From Clostridiales bacterium (lineage in GTDB: Bacteria > Bacillota > Clostridia > Oscillospirales > CAG-272): 64,000 bases of DNA. Both the position numbers and the translations under genes were made by a program. The notes beneath the pieces were generated by a model. That model made no database searches and was not told the origin of the DNA. It saw only the letters and a program-made list of their open reading frames with translations. The stretch lies in the NCBI GenBank assembly GCA_012800735.1, contig JAAZIU010000032.1, positions 22,848 through 86,847 on the forward strand, read 5' to 3'. This document shows positions 1 through 9,122 of the stretch, one piece after another (positions within the stretch are counted from its first letter, which is position 1; each line of letters opens with the position of its first letter).

Positions 1-2
1 AG

Positions 3-1646
3 CCGAACAAACCCCATGTTTATTACGATTCCGACATTGCCAAATGGATAGAATCCGTTGCGTATATACTTACAAAACACGATGCACCGGAGTTGAGAGA
101 ATATGCTTCGAATGTTATCGATGCCATTGTCTCTTCTCAGGATGAAGACGGATATTACAATCAGTATTATCAGATATTCGAAAAAGACAAGCGTTTCACC
201 GACCGCAATGCGCATGAACTGTATTGCTTGGGTCACCTTATCGAAGCTGCGGTAGCATGGTATAACGCGCTCGGAGAAGACAAGTTGCTACGTGCAGTCG
301 AAAAGTATGTCGACTATGTAATCAAGTGCTTCATTACTGATAAAACCGCGAAATTTGCTTCTCCCGGTCATGAAGAAATTGAGCTTGCGCTCGTAAAACT
401 TTATGACTTGACAAAAGAAAAGAAATATCTTGATCTCGCTTTGCACTTTATCAATATAAGAGGAACTGCGGAAGACCCCGGTGGTTATATTAATATTCAG
501 GCGCATATTCCGGTAAGAGAACAACGAACTGCAGAGGGGCATTCTGTCAGAGCAGTCTATTTATACAGCGCAATGGCTGATCTTGCGCTGCGTACAGGCG
601 ATGAGAGTCTGAAAGAAACCTGTCTTGATATTTACAGGAATATTACGACCAAAAGAATGTATATTACAGGAGGCATCGGTTCGTCCGCCTCCGGTGAAAT
701 GTTCAGCTATGACTATGACTTACCCAATATACACGCATATGCAGAAAGCTGCGCTAACCTTGGCCTTGCCCTTTTCTGTCGGCGTTTGAATCTGCTTGAT
801 GAAAGCTCGGACTATGCCGATACTATCGAGCGGGTAATATATAACGGCTTTCTTTCAAGTGTTTCTCTCGACGGCAAATCCTTCTTCTATGAAAATCCTC
901 TTGAAATAGACCCCGCATTATTACAGCGCCGCGGAGAACAATACCCGATAACACAAAGGCTTGAAGTTTTCGGATGCTCATGTTGTCCGCCGAATATTAC
1001 GAGGTTCATTTCTTCTATCGGCGACTTCATATATAATGTCGATGGAAATCGAGTATATATAAACCAGTTTATTTCAAACTCAGCGGAATTTGATTTCATG
1101 GGAGAAAAAGCCGAAATCTCGATGGAATCGGGATTCCCGTATGACGGAAAGGTAAAGATTGTTTGGAATGGTCCCGAAGCTGAAATTATGATACGTTTGC
1201 CTTCCTGGTGTGACAATTACAAAGCGGATGAAAAAGGCTATATCAGGCGGACGGTTCAAAACGGCGATGTTCTTTGCTTTGATTTTGAAATGAAAACCGT
1301 CATGTATGAAGCAGACCCCAGAGTTCGTGAAAACGCAGGTCGCTTTGCCCTGACAAGAGGTCCTTTGATCTTCTGCCTTGAAGGCGTTGACAACGGCAGC
1401 TATTTAAAAGACATAAGCGTAAAATCAGACGGCGATATTATTATGGGGTATGATAAAAACCTTGATCTTCCGGTTATGATAGTTGACGGGTATAGGAGAA
1501 AACATACCGACCGTGAAAAACTCTATCAACCGGTAACAGATGACTATATTAATCTGAAGCTGAAATTCATACCCTACTTTGCATTTGCTAATCGCGGAGA
1601 AACCGAGATGCTTATCTGGACTCAGATTAGGAGGGAATGTAAGTAA
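3..1646 (+). CDS. GH127-type cysteine glycosidase (beta-L-arabinofuranosidase family, DUF1680), 5' partial
   Basis: The reading frame is open to the left edge, and the first codons already read as family sequence (DSDIAKWIES), so the true start lies outside the window. The TTG at 93 is only the first start-like codon. The family (alpha/alpha barrel plus beta domains) removes beta-L-arabinofuranose using a zinc-bound cysteine nucleophile. Visible signatures are the E-x-C motif in YAESCANL and the double-cysteine motif FGCSCCPPN, which together supply the zinc ligands and the nucleophile in HypBA1. No signal peptide can be judged because the N-terminus is missing. The stop overlaps the next start by one base (TAATG), and a GGAGGG just before the stop serves the downstream gene, so translation is coupled. 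Family assignment is firm; the exact sugar specificity is inferred. Confidence 0.88.
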   Translation, partial: PNKPHVYYDSDIAKWIESVAYILTKHDAPELREYASNVIDAIVSSQDEDGYYNQYYQIFEKDKRFTDRNAHELYCLGHLIEAAVAWYNALGEDKLLRAVEKYVDYVIKCFITDKTAKFASPGHEEIELALVKLYDLTKEKKYLDLALHFINIRGTAEDPGGYINIQAHIPVREQRTAEGHSVRAVYLYSAMADLALRTGDESLKETCLDIYRNITTKRMYITGGIGSSASGEMFSYDYDLPNIHAYAESCANLGLALFCRRLNLLDESSDYADTIERVIYNGFLSSVSLDGKSFFYENPLEIDPALLQRRGEQYPITQRLEVFGCSCCPPNITRFISSIGDFIYNVDGNRVYINQFISNSAEFDFMGEKAEISMESGFPYDGKVKIVWNGPEAEIMIRLPSWCDNYKADEKGYIRRTVQNGDVLCFDFEMKTVMYEADPRVRENAGRFALTRGPLIFCLEGVDNGSYLKDISVKSDGDIIMGYDKNLDLPVMIVDGYRRKHTDREKLYQPVTDDYINLKLKFIPYFAFANRGETEMLIWTQIRRECK

Positions 1647-3994
1647 TGAGTGAATTATTAGAAAAAACAAAAGCCACGTCAGGCGCCGATGAGCTTACGC
1701 CTTCCAAAGCTCAGTATTTCTCCTGGATAAATAATACAAACGAAGGCTCAACGGAAGCGCATACTCATGCCAACTTCGATTATTTCGAATGGATGAAAGA
1801 AAAATACGGAATGCAGCTTGATATCTATGCCTGGGATGCCGGTAATCTTGACGGCGCGAGAGGGACGTATCAATATCTTGACAGTCCGAAAATAGTAAAG
1901 CAATTTCCGAATGGCTATGAACCGCTTGCCAAAAGAGCCGCGGAGCTTGGTTTCCGAATGGGTGTATGGTGCGGAGCCGGAGGATACGGCGACACCCCTG
2001 AGTCCGAGAAGAAGAGATATGACACTTTTATAAAGCTTTGCAGGGACTTTGATTTCGGACTCTTTAAAATTGACACGGTTTGCGGAAATCTTGACGAATC
2101 AAAGCAACTGCTTTTCAAGAAAATGATTGACGAGTGTCGATCATATGTCCCTGAGCTTATACTTTTAAACCATAGGAACGACCTTGGAAAAGCAGAAATA
2201 TGCGCAACAACTTTCGTTTGGGAAGGTTCTGAGACTTATACAGATGTCTTCTCCGTAAACCCGATAACCGGACCTCATCATCGTGTTATGCCTCTGATCC
2301 GCGGATTGACTCCCGATCTTATGCGCCTTGTCGAGGATCACGGCTGCTGTATATCCTCCTGTATTGACTTTTTTGAAGACGATCTCACTGTACAAGCATT
2401 CTCAAGATCGCTGATACTTGCGCCGGAAATATACGGCAACCCATGGTTTTTAAGAGATGATGAGCAGGCGGTTCTTGCAAACATTTATAATCTTCACAGA
2501 AAATATAATGCGATACTCGTAAAAGGAATAACACTTCCGGAGAGTTATGGCGCGAGCGCCGTTTCTCGCGGAACGGGAGATACAAGAGTTATTTGTCTCA
2601 GGAACCCGAGCTGGGAGCCTTTAAATATAAAAATCGGCATTTCTGCCGAAATTGGTCTTGAACCTTGTTCTAAAGCTGTAGTAATGGAGAAACTTCCGTA
2701 TAACAGATATGTTGGGACTTTCGATTACGGCGACTTTGTCGAGATTACCGTTGCGCCTTTCAGGGCGTCTGTCATTCTCGTGCAGGAAGAATCGAAATTT
2801 GAAGATGAAGATTTCGCATTTACCGACTGCACATATGAAACGATAATTCCCGGAAGCAAATATAAAATTATAAAAGCGGAAGAAAAGATCGGAATTAAAG
2901 GAAATATAAAAACAGCTGATCTTCCTTTCATCGAAAAGCCGTTTGACCATACTTTAAAGGCGCCGACAAAACTTGGAGCCGGTGTATTAGCAGATGTTCC
3001 GGTTGACGCCGAAACTCTGTATGAAACGACTGCTTTCGCTGCCGATACCGATTCTTTTGAAGCCCAATCAGTCAAGCGTTCGGGCAAAACAGAGATTCCT
3101 GCGGTAGAAGCGGCAAGAAAAGCATTCTTCAATCAACTCACATATAAATATCGCGGCTGTGAAGCGAGCGCAATGTTTAACGGTCTTGACGATACTTTCT
3201 TCGATGCCAATTCAAGGCACTACAGCACCGTAGGAGAAAACAGGTGCTTAAGGGTGGATCTCGGCAAGCATTATCCGGCAGAAACAATTGAGATTGATTA
3301 TTTCTCAACTCTGGAACCTCGCAGAGAAATACCCGAACAGCTTCCTTTACTTAATGCCGGATATTCTGATAACTTGACTACATGGAAGTATTCGGAACCG
3401 GAAGTTAAAAAAATCAGAGAGATAACCGTGCCGGTGGTTGTATTCTCGGTTCATAATATAGAGGAAAACAAGGGCGAACTTTACCGAGTCAGATATTCGG
3501 TGTCCGGCGGACTGAGATATTTCAGACTGCCAAAACCGGTTGACCGAATATATCATTTCAGATTGTTCGATGAAAACGGATCGGAAATCATACCGGATTC
3601 TCCCCACGCAAACAATATGCTTGGTTTAGTGGAATCCAAAGAATTCAAGTTTGCCTCTGTTGCAGAAATAACATTACCGAACGATCTTTCCGATGACTGC
3701 TATATTTCTGCCGCGCTTGACGGTGTTCACGGCTGCGAAGGCGCATTTTGCTCTCTTGAAATTGACGGTAAACTATTTGGCGCATATGACCGCGCTCCGT
3801 CATATCCGGTAAATCAATGGGAGCACATCGGCGCCCCGGTTGACAGGAGCTATACCTATTATTTTAAAACCGATGCTTCAATGGCGGGTAAAACAGCTAA
3901 AATAACAGCCTTGTTCCGCAATGATGCCGTTCCGCTTAATGTATATCTTTGTCATGAAAATAAACCGAGAAATGGAGTCATGGTAAGTTTATAA
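1646..3994 (+). CDS. Alpha-galactosidase-like glycosidase (clan GH-D type TIM barrel) with C-terminal accessory domains
   Basis: This is a 782-residue protein with no signal peptide. Residues about 20-330 look like a clan GH-D (GH27/GH36-like) barrel: strand motifs DIYAWDAGN and MGVWCGAGGYGDTPE, then LFKIDTV, where Asp143 sits at the position of the catalytic nucleophile in the K-x-D motif of these families. The second half (about 400-782) is beta-rich and probably binds carbohydrate; I do not recognise it as a named module. It starts one base inside the end of the GH127 gene behind a GGAGGG site and is followed by an FAD oxidoreductase, so it belongs to a sugar-utilisation operon. The linkage cleaved cannot be told from sequence. 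It may belong to an uncharacterised GH36-related group. Confidence 0.7.
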   Translation: MSELLEKTKATSGADELTPSKAQYFSWINNTNEGSTEAHTHANFDYFEWMKEKYGMQLDIYAWDAGNLDGARGTYQYLDSPKIVKQFPNGYEPLAKRAAELGFRMGVWCGAGGYGDTPESEKKRYDTFIKLCRDFDFGLFKIDTVCGNLDESKQLLFKKMIDECRSYVPELILLNHRNDLGKAEICATTFVWEGSETYTDVFSVNPITGPHHRVMPLIRGLTPDLMRLVEDHGCCISSCIDFFEDDLTVQAFSRSLILAPEIYGNPWFLRDDEQAVLANIYNLHRKYNAILVKGITLPESYGASAVSRGTGDTRVICLRNPSWEPLNIKIGISAEIGLEPCSKAVVMEKLPYNRYVGTFDYGDFVEITVAPFRASVILVQEESKFEDEDFAFTDCTYETIIPGSKYKIIKAEEKIGIKGNIKTADLPFIEKPFDHTLKAPTKLGAGVLADVPVDAETLYETTAFAADTDSFEAQSVKRSGKTEIPAVEAARKAFFNQLTYKYRGCEASAMFNGLDDTFFDANSRHYSTVGENRCLRVDLGKHYPAETIEIDYFSTLEPRREIPEQLPLLNAGYSDNLTTWKYSEPEVKKIREITVPVVVFSVHNIEENKGELYRVRYSVSGGLRYFRLPKPVDRIYHFRLFDENGSEIIPDSPHANNMLGLVESKEFKFASVAEITLPNDLSDDCYISAALDGVHGCEGAFCSLEIDGKLFGAYDRAPSYPVNQWEHIGAPVDRSYTYYFKTDASMAGKTAKITALFRNDAVPLNVYLCHENKPRNGVMVSL

Positions 3995-4037
3995 GCTTAA
4001 TTACATAGACGACAAATGTTAAATTAGGAGGTAAATA

Positions 4038-5387
4038 ATGACTAAAATTAAATACGCGAGGCAATTAGACGTCAGGTACAATGTCGATGTTTTTATTGCC
4101 GGCGGAGGTCCCTCTGGGATAGCAGCGGCTATTGCTGCCGCGCGTGAGGGAAAGAGCGTCTTCATAGCCGAAGGATTCGGAGCTTTCGGCGGAGCGGCTG
4201 TTACGATGCTGATTCCGGCATTTATGCAGTTTACTAACGGAGTGGATTTTCTTGCCGGAGGAATCGGACGCGAAATACATGACCGGCTTAAAGCTGAAGC
4301 ATATCCGAGATTTCAGGCTTATGCTCCCATCGGAATTCCGGTGGAAACGCTGAAGTTGCTTTACGACAGCATGATTGAGGAATGCGGCGCAAAATTCCTC
4401 TTTTACACGCATGTAATTGACGCAGTCAGAAACGGCGCAAATATTGAATATGTCATCTGCGCATCGAAGGGTTCGGTGTTCGCCGTCAAGGCAAAAATAT
4501 ATATCGACTGCACCGGAGACGGCGATTTAGCCTATTATGCGGGCGCAGAATACGAATACGGCGATGAGAACGGCCGGGTTATGGCGACCACTTTATGCGG
4601 ACTTTGGGATGCCATTGACTGGAGCCGTGTGGTGTGGCCGGACAGCCGGGCGCTCGATCAAGCTTTTGCCGACGGTATTTTTACAAATGAAGACAGGCAT
4701 CTTTCGGGCATGTTCAGAATAGCAAGCGAAACGAAAGATGAAAACGGCGTCAGCCATCCGAATGGAATCGGCGGGTCAAACGCCGGACATATTTACGATA
4801 TCGACGGAACAAAATCCGAATCAACAACTCCGGGTATTATAGCCGGAAGGCGACAGCTTCGCGAATACCGAAAGTATTATCAGGAATACCTGACGGGATT
4901 TGAAAACACCGAGCTTGTATATTCGGCTCCTTACCTCGGAATCAGAGAGTCAAGGCGGATTGTCGGGGATTATAAGTTAGTGCTCGATGACTTCTTGAAC
5001 CGCGCTGTGTTTGAAGATGAAATCGGCAGATATTCTTATCCCGTAGATATTCATTCTCCCACCAATGACGACGCTGGATATGCGAAATTCAAAGAGGAAT
5101 TTACAAAATTCCGTTACGAAAAGGGAGAAAGTTATGGTATTCCCTACCGTGTCTTAACCGTTAAGGGGATAGACAATCTGCTTACCGCGGGCAGATGCAT
5201 TTCAACCGATAGATATATGCAGAGCTCAATCAGAGTCATGCCCGGCTGCTTTATCACCGGACAGGCTGCGGGTATGGCTGCCGCAGAAGCTATTGACTCA
5301 AACTCTTCGACGCATCATATCGATGTGCGCTGTGTTCAGCGGCGCTTAAAAAAGATTTCCGCATTTTTGCCTAATTTTAAAGACTGA
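4038..5387 (+). CDS. FAD-dependent oxidoreductase (FAD_oxidored family, PF12831-like)
   Basis: A 449-residue flavoprotein. The N-terminal Rossmann motif GGGPSG lies at residues 22-27, with the ribose-binding Glu near residue 45. The C-terminal segment GRCISTDRYMQSSIRVMPGCFITGQAAGMAAAEA is the second FAD-contact region typical of this family, whose members often sit in clostridial glycan loci and whose substrates are mostly unknown. The start is the ATG after TAGGAGG. It lies 43 bases after the glycosidase stop and 21 bases before a binding lipoprotein, so it is co-operonic. Oxidation of a sugar, or of a non-sugar part of the polymer, is inferred from context only. Confidence 0.8.
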   Translation: MTKIKYARQLDVRYNVDVFIAGGGPSGIAAAIAAAREGKSVFIAEGFGAFGGAAVTMLIPAFMQFTNGVDFLAGGIGREIHDRLKAEAYPRFQAYAPIGIPVETLKLLYDSMIEECGAKFLFYTHVIDAVRNGANIEYVICASKGSVFAVKAKIYIDCTGDGDLAYYAGAEYEYGDENGRVMATTLCGLWDAIDWSRVVWPDSRALDQAFADGIFTNEDRHLSGMFRIASETKDENGVSHPNGIGGSNAGHIYDIDGTKSESTTPGIIAGRRQLREYRKYYQEYLTGFENTELVYSAPYLGIRESRRIVGDYKLVLDDFLNRAVFEDEIGRYSYPVDIHSPTNDDAGYAKFKEEFTKFRYEKGESYGIPYRVLTVKGIDNLLTAGRCISTDRYMQSSIRVMPGCFITGQAAGMAAAEAIDSNSSTHHIDVRCVQRRLKKISAFLPNFKD

Positions 5388-5408
5388 AGAAAAATAGAGG
5401 GGGACAAA

Positions 5409-6884
5409 ATGAAATACTGTAAGTTATTATCAATAACTCTTGCGCTTATCCTGGTTTGTTTTGCATTTTTATCTTGTGGTGACAGTTCCGATGCGGTTGT
5501 TACGAACATAGCAGAAGCTGATATTACAACCGAAGCAGAAATCGAAGCCGAAGAAACTGAATTAAAGCCGGTTCTTCCGGATTTTAATTGCGAAGGCGCA
5601 GAATACCACGTACTTACCAAGATGGAAAATGACGAAGCCGGACAGTGGACTGCGCGTGACATTTATGTCGCAGACATGAACGGTGAGGTGGTAAACGACG
5701 CAGTCTTCGAGCGAAACCGTAAGATTGAGGAGAAATATAACTGCGAAATAACCCAGACCCGTATGCAGATAGGACCTCAATACAGTTACTCTATGACAAG
5801 ACAAATTTCAAAGCTTGTAATGGCAGGCGACAGCAGCTACGATATGATTATGCCGACTATTCAGGATGCTGCGGCGCTTGCCCGCGACGGGATGCTTTAT
5901 GACCTAAACAATATAGGTAATGTTGATTTAACCAAACCTTGGTGGAACCAGCAGTTCAGGGAGGATACCCGTATCGGCGGGCACAATTATTTCGGAGACG
6001 GTGATATCTGCACGACTTTTATGAGATCCACTTATGCTATCCTTTTCAATAAACAGCTTTTCGAAGATTATGGTATGGAATCGCCCTATATAACCGTTCG
6101 TAACGGTGACTGGACAATTGATTTTATGCGGTCTCTTGCCCTTGAATACGCGCAGGATCTCAACAGCAACGGCAAGATGGACAACGATGACAAGATCGGA
6201 CTTTTAAGGATTTATAATCAAATTGAAGCTTTATATACCGCATCCGGCGCTAAAATGGTTACAGTTGATGACAGCGGTACCTTTAAATTCGAGGGCGACA
6301 GTGAAAAGAGTATAGCCATACTTGATCAGATATTCAAGCTTTTCAATACCAAAGAAGCCGTGCTGTCCTCGGATGTTATCACTTCAAGAAAGATATTCGG
6401 AGCGAATAACGCCCTTATGCTGTTCGGAACCATGAATAATGTTCCGGAGATGCGCAGCATGGAAACCGATTTCGGAATATTACCGCTGCCGAAAGCCCTT
6501 GATAGTCAGGAACAGTACTACTCGTATGTTCAGACCTGGGCATCCGGCTGTGCGGCTATATACATTACCGCGAAGGATACACAAAAATCTTCGATTATAC
6601 TTGAAGACATGGCTTTTGAAGCCATGAATATACTTACCCCCGCATATTATGAGATTGCTCTCAAGACGAAATATGCCCGCGATACCGATTCGCAGGAAAT
6701 GCTCGACCTTATCTATTCGGTTCGTACCTGTGACCTTGGAAATCTTTATAACATCGGAGATGTCGTCAGCGGAGTTACAAACCTTGTAAACAACGGAAAA
6801 GATACTTTTGCGAGCTTTATGGAGTCGAAGCTCGACTCCATAAACGTTACATTAGACGAATTGTCTGATATGTATGCAAACTAA
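5409..6884 (+). CDS. Extracellular solute-binding lipoprotein (family 1-like), copy 1 of 5
   Basis: A 491-residue precursor with a lipoprotein signal peptide ending FLSC (Cys23), then an acidic Thr/Glu-rich linker and a mature binding domain. Landmarks shared with the other four copies are RDIY(V/A)A...NDAVFERN near residue 100, an EF-hand-like loop DLNSNGKMDNDD near residues 248-260, and METDFGILPLPK near residue 355. It would bind oligosaccharide outside the cell for an ABC importer, but no permease or ATPase gene is adjacent. It sits inside the GH127 operon behind a GGGGG-type site. Ligand identity is inferred from the neighbouring glycosidases. Confidence 0.85.
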   Translation: MKYCKLLSITLALILVCFAFLSCGDSSDAVVTNIAEADITTEAEIEAEETELKPVLPDFNCEGAEYHVLTKMENDEAGQWTARDIYVADMNGEVVNDAVFERNRKIEEKYNCEITQTRMQIGPQYSYSMTRQISKLVMAGDSSYDMIMPTIQDAAALARDGMLYDLNNIGNVDLTKPWWNQQFREDTRIGGHNYFGDGDICTTFMRSTYAILFNKQLFEDYGMESPYITVRNGDWTIDFMRSLALEYAQDLNSNGKMDNDDKIGLLRIYNQIEALYTASGAKMVTVDDSGTFKFEGDSEKSIAILDQIFKLFNTKEAVLSSDVITSRKIFGANNALMLFGTMNNVPEMRSMETDFGILPLPKALDSQEQYYSYVQTWASGCAAIYITAKDTQKSSIILEDMAFEAMNILTPAYYEIALKTKYARDTDSQEMLDLIYSVRTCDLGNLYNIGDVVSGVTNLVNNGKDTFASFMESKLDSINVTLDELSDMYAN

Positions 6885-6899
6885 GGTAAAAATGATAAT

Positions 6900-8027
6900 A
6901 TGAGAGAGCTGAATTCTAAAAAGCTTGCGCGGAACATTGAGTCGCGGATCGGCGGAGACATCTCCGCCGGCCGCGTTGGCGGAGCGTTGGTTTCTGTTGT
7001 TCAGCACAACAAGATTATATATGAGGGCTCTTTTGGTTCCTTCACACCTGGGGATAATGACGAGCTGCCTATGAACACAATATTTCGCATAGCCTCGATG
7101 ACCAAACCTGTAACAGCAGCGGCGGTACTCATCGAGGCTTCATGCGGTCGGTTGAGCTTGGGGGATCTTGTTTCTGATTATCTTGACGGATACAGAGATT
7201 TGAAGATCGGAAAGATAACTGACGGCAAGGTGACAATAACGGGACGGCAGCAAACCCCGATTAGGATATATCATCTTCTTACCCATACCAGCGGTATCGG
7301 CTCCGGCGATATCGGAGACCTTAGATGGGTGATGAATGACGAGCAAAAATCTTCAATGGAAGGCTCAGTCAGCTTTTATTCAACTGCTCCCTTAGGCTTT
7401 GACCCTTATACCGCTCAGGCGTACGCAGCCACCGCTGCTTTTGATGCGGCGGCTGCGATAATAGAAAAAACATCGGATATGCCGTTTGACGAATACCTGA
7501 AGAAAGAGCTGTTTGAACCGCTTGGTATGACGGATACGACATTCAGTCCGAATGAAGATCAGTTTAAGCGTCTGATAGATTTACACGACCTTAAGGACGG
7601 CGAATCAGTCCGCGTGCCAATATTACCGGGTTATGTATTTGCCGACTATCCGACAAGCTACACAGCCGCCGGCGCCGGACTTGCGTCAACTCTTGATGAC
7701 TACAAACGCTTTGCCGCAATGCTGCTGCACGGCGGACAAGGTATTATCAAACCCGAATATGTAGAAATGATGTCAAGTCCTCAGGTTCCTCAGCTTATCA
7801 TGCCCGGATCTCAAAGGTGGGGGCTGGGAGTTCGGGTTATTTGTGATTCATCATATCGGCGCCTTCCTGCCGGTTTTTTCGGATGGAGCGGCGCTTACGG
7901 CACTCACTTTTGGGTTGATCCGGCAGATGACCTTTATGCCGTTTATATGAAAAACTCATTATATGACGGCGGTTCCGGAGCCATAACTGCAGCGAACTTT
8001 GAGGAGGATGTGGAGAGGGGATTTTAG
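6900..8027 (+). CDS. Serine hydrolase of the beta-lactamase/PBP family (class C-like)
   Basis: A 375-residue protein without a signal peptide. The catalytic S-x-x-K motif is SMTK (Ser66, Lys69) after FRIA. The family HLLTHTSGI motif follows near residue 123, and the late motif GWSGAYGTHFWVDP stands where H-x-G or K-T-G occurs in relatives. The tyrosine motif reads YAATAAF, as in esterase-type members of this family. These features fit a cytoplasmic esterase or D-aminopeptidase-like hydrolase. It begins 15 bases after the binding lipoprotein stop. An esterase acting on acyl groups of imported saccharides is a reasonable inference; a resistance role is not supported. Confidence 0.8.
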   Translation: MRELNSKKLARNIESRIGGDISAGRVGGALVSVVQHNKIIYEGSFGSFTPGDNDELPMNTIFRIASMTKPVTAAAVLIEASCGRLSLGDLVSDYLDGYRDLKIGKITDGKVTITGRQQTPIRIYHLLTHTSGIGSGDIGDLRWVMNDEQKSSMEGSVSFYSTAPLGFDPYTAQAYAATAAFDAAAAIIEKTSDMPFDEYLKKELFEPLGMTDTTFSPNEDQFKRLIDLHDLKDGESVRVPILPGYVFADYPTSYTAAGAGLASTLDDYKRFAAMLLHGGQGIIKPEYVEMMSSPQVPQLIMPGSQRWGLGVRVICDSSYRRLPAGFFGWSGAYGTHFWVDPADDLYAVYMKNSLYDGGSGAITAANFEEDVERGF

Positions 8028-8096
8028 AGAAAGACTTTTCGCAAATTCAAACCGAAAAAAGAATAAATGTTGTAATAAAACAAACGGAGAATACTT

Positions 8097-8972
8097 ATGA
8101 CAAGATCACCTTTTAAATTACCGGCATTTTTTTGCTGGAGCTGCGGAAAAAGAATAAAGAAAGGCAACACCAACTGTCCTTTTTGCGGAGTTAAATACAA
8201 GGGAGAGGAGCGTTATGGCGGACAACCTATCATTGGCGCGGGCGGAATAGGCTGGTCAGACAGAGTTAACGATCAGTTTTTTCGCAGCTATGCTAAAAAG
8301 TATGTAATAGTTTCACTTATCTGGATAATTGGCATAAGTATTGTGATTGTAGCGGGATTGCTGATAAGCGGACAGGTAAAGCCGGAGGGAGAAGGGATGG
8401 TAATTCTTATCGGCGTTCCTGCTATAATCTGTCTCTTTGGGATAATCTTCTTATTGTATAAATATACCGGAAGAAAAACAATTGAGGGTGTTGTCGAAAG
8501 CAAACAGGAAAAGCAGAAGATACGTCATACCGAAGAAGATACAATTCCCTACACCCAATTTATAGTTAATATCCGGCGCGCTGACGGTAAACTGAAAAGG
8601 ATTGCCAACGATGATAACGCCCTGTTATATATATATTTTGATGTTGGTGACCGTGTTCGCATACATAATTCGGCGTATTTGAAATATACCGAAAAATACG
8701 ACAAGTCACGAGATGCTCAACTCTTCTGCGCCGCCTGTAATACATCAAACGATGTACGAAACTCCTATTGCGAACTCTGCGGCGCGCCTATGCTCAAAGG
8801 AGCTATTGTTTCGCAGCCTGAAATAAATATCGCTCCAAATATAGTTCGCACCTCAAGGGTTGTGCGAAAACCTGCCGATTCCGGCGTAAAAATATTTTGC
8901 ACGAGTTGCGGTACTGAGCTCAGCGGCGGCGCTTTTTGCGAAAACTGCGGCGCGGCAGTTAATAAGAGATAA
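8097..8972 (+). CDS. Zinc-ribbon membrane protein, function unknown
   Basis: A 291-residue protein. An N-terminal zinc ribbon (FCWSCGKRIKKGNTNCPFCG) is followed by two predicted membrane helices at about residues 62-85 and 95-118. A charged beta-rich region (about 120-200) follows, then two more C-x-x-C pairs: FCAACNTSND...YCELCGAPM and FCTSCGTELSGGAFCENCG. This gives three zinc ribbons in all. It is 69 bases after the serine hydrolase and is followed at once by a strong hairpin terminator, so it may be the last gene of this transcription unit. Zinc-ribbon domains of this kind are common in Firmicutes membrane proteins with no known function. Confidence 0.75.
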   Translation: MTRSPFKLPAFFCWSCGKRIKKGNTNCPFCGVKYKGEERYGGQPIIGAGGIGWSDRVNDQFFRSYAKKYVIVSLIWIIGISIVIVAGLLISGQVKPEGEGMVILIGVPAIICLFGIIFLLYKYTGRKTIEGVVESKQEKQKIRHTEEDTIPYTQFIVNIRRADGKLKRIANDDNALLYIYFDVGDRVRIHNSAYLKYTEKYDKSRDAQLFCAACNTSNDVRNSYCELCGAPMLKGAIVSQPEINIAPNIVRTSRVVRKPADSGVKIFCTSCGTELSGGAFCENCGAAVNKR

Positions 8973-8974
8973 TA

Positions 8975-9021
8975 AAAAAAAGCTTTCGGATGCCGGAGAA
9001 ATCGGTTCCGAAAGCTTTTTT
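8975..9021. terminator. Intrinsic terminator after the zinc-ribbon gene
   Basis: Inverted repeat AAAAAGCTTTCGGA / TCCGAAAGCTTTTT with a 15-base loop, starting right after the stop codon and ending in a T-run. It separates the first plus-strand operon from the convergent minus-strand lipoprotein gene and may serve both strands. Confidence 0.85.
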
Positions 9022-9122
9022 AATCATGAGTTATAAATTCATTAAGGAGACGGAGCTATTTATATAGTTTTTTACTGCCGAAAAGATATCTGTCGATAAA
9101 TAACTCGATTCTTTTGCCGAAA

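Noticed and set aside
2725..3132. Minus-strand ORF of 135 codons inside the GH-D gene
   Set aside because: Shadow frame of a well-supported gene; no ribosome site or motif.
6900..8027. Beta-lactamase resistance gene
   Set aside because: It has no signal peptide and resembles esterase-type serine hydrolases within a sugar operon.
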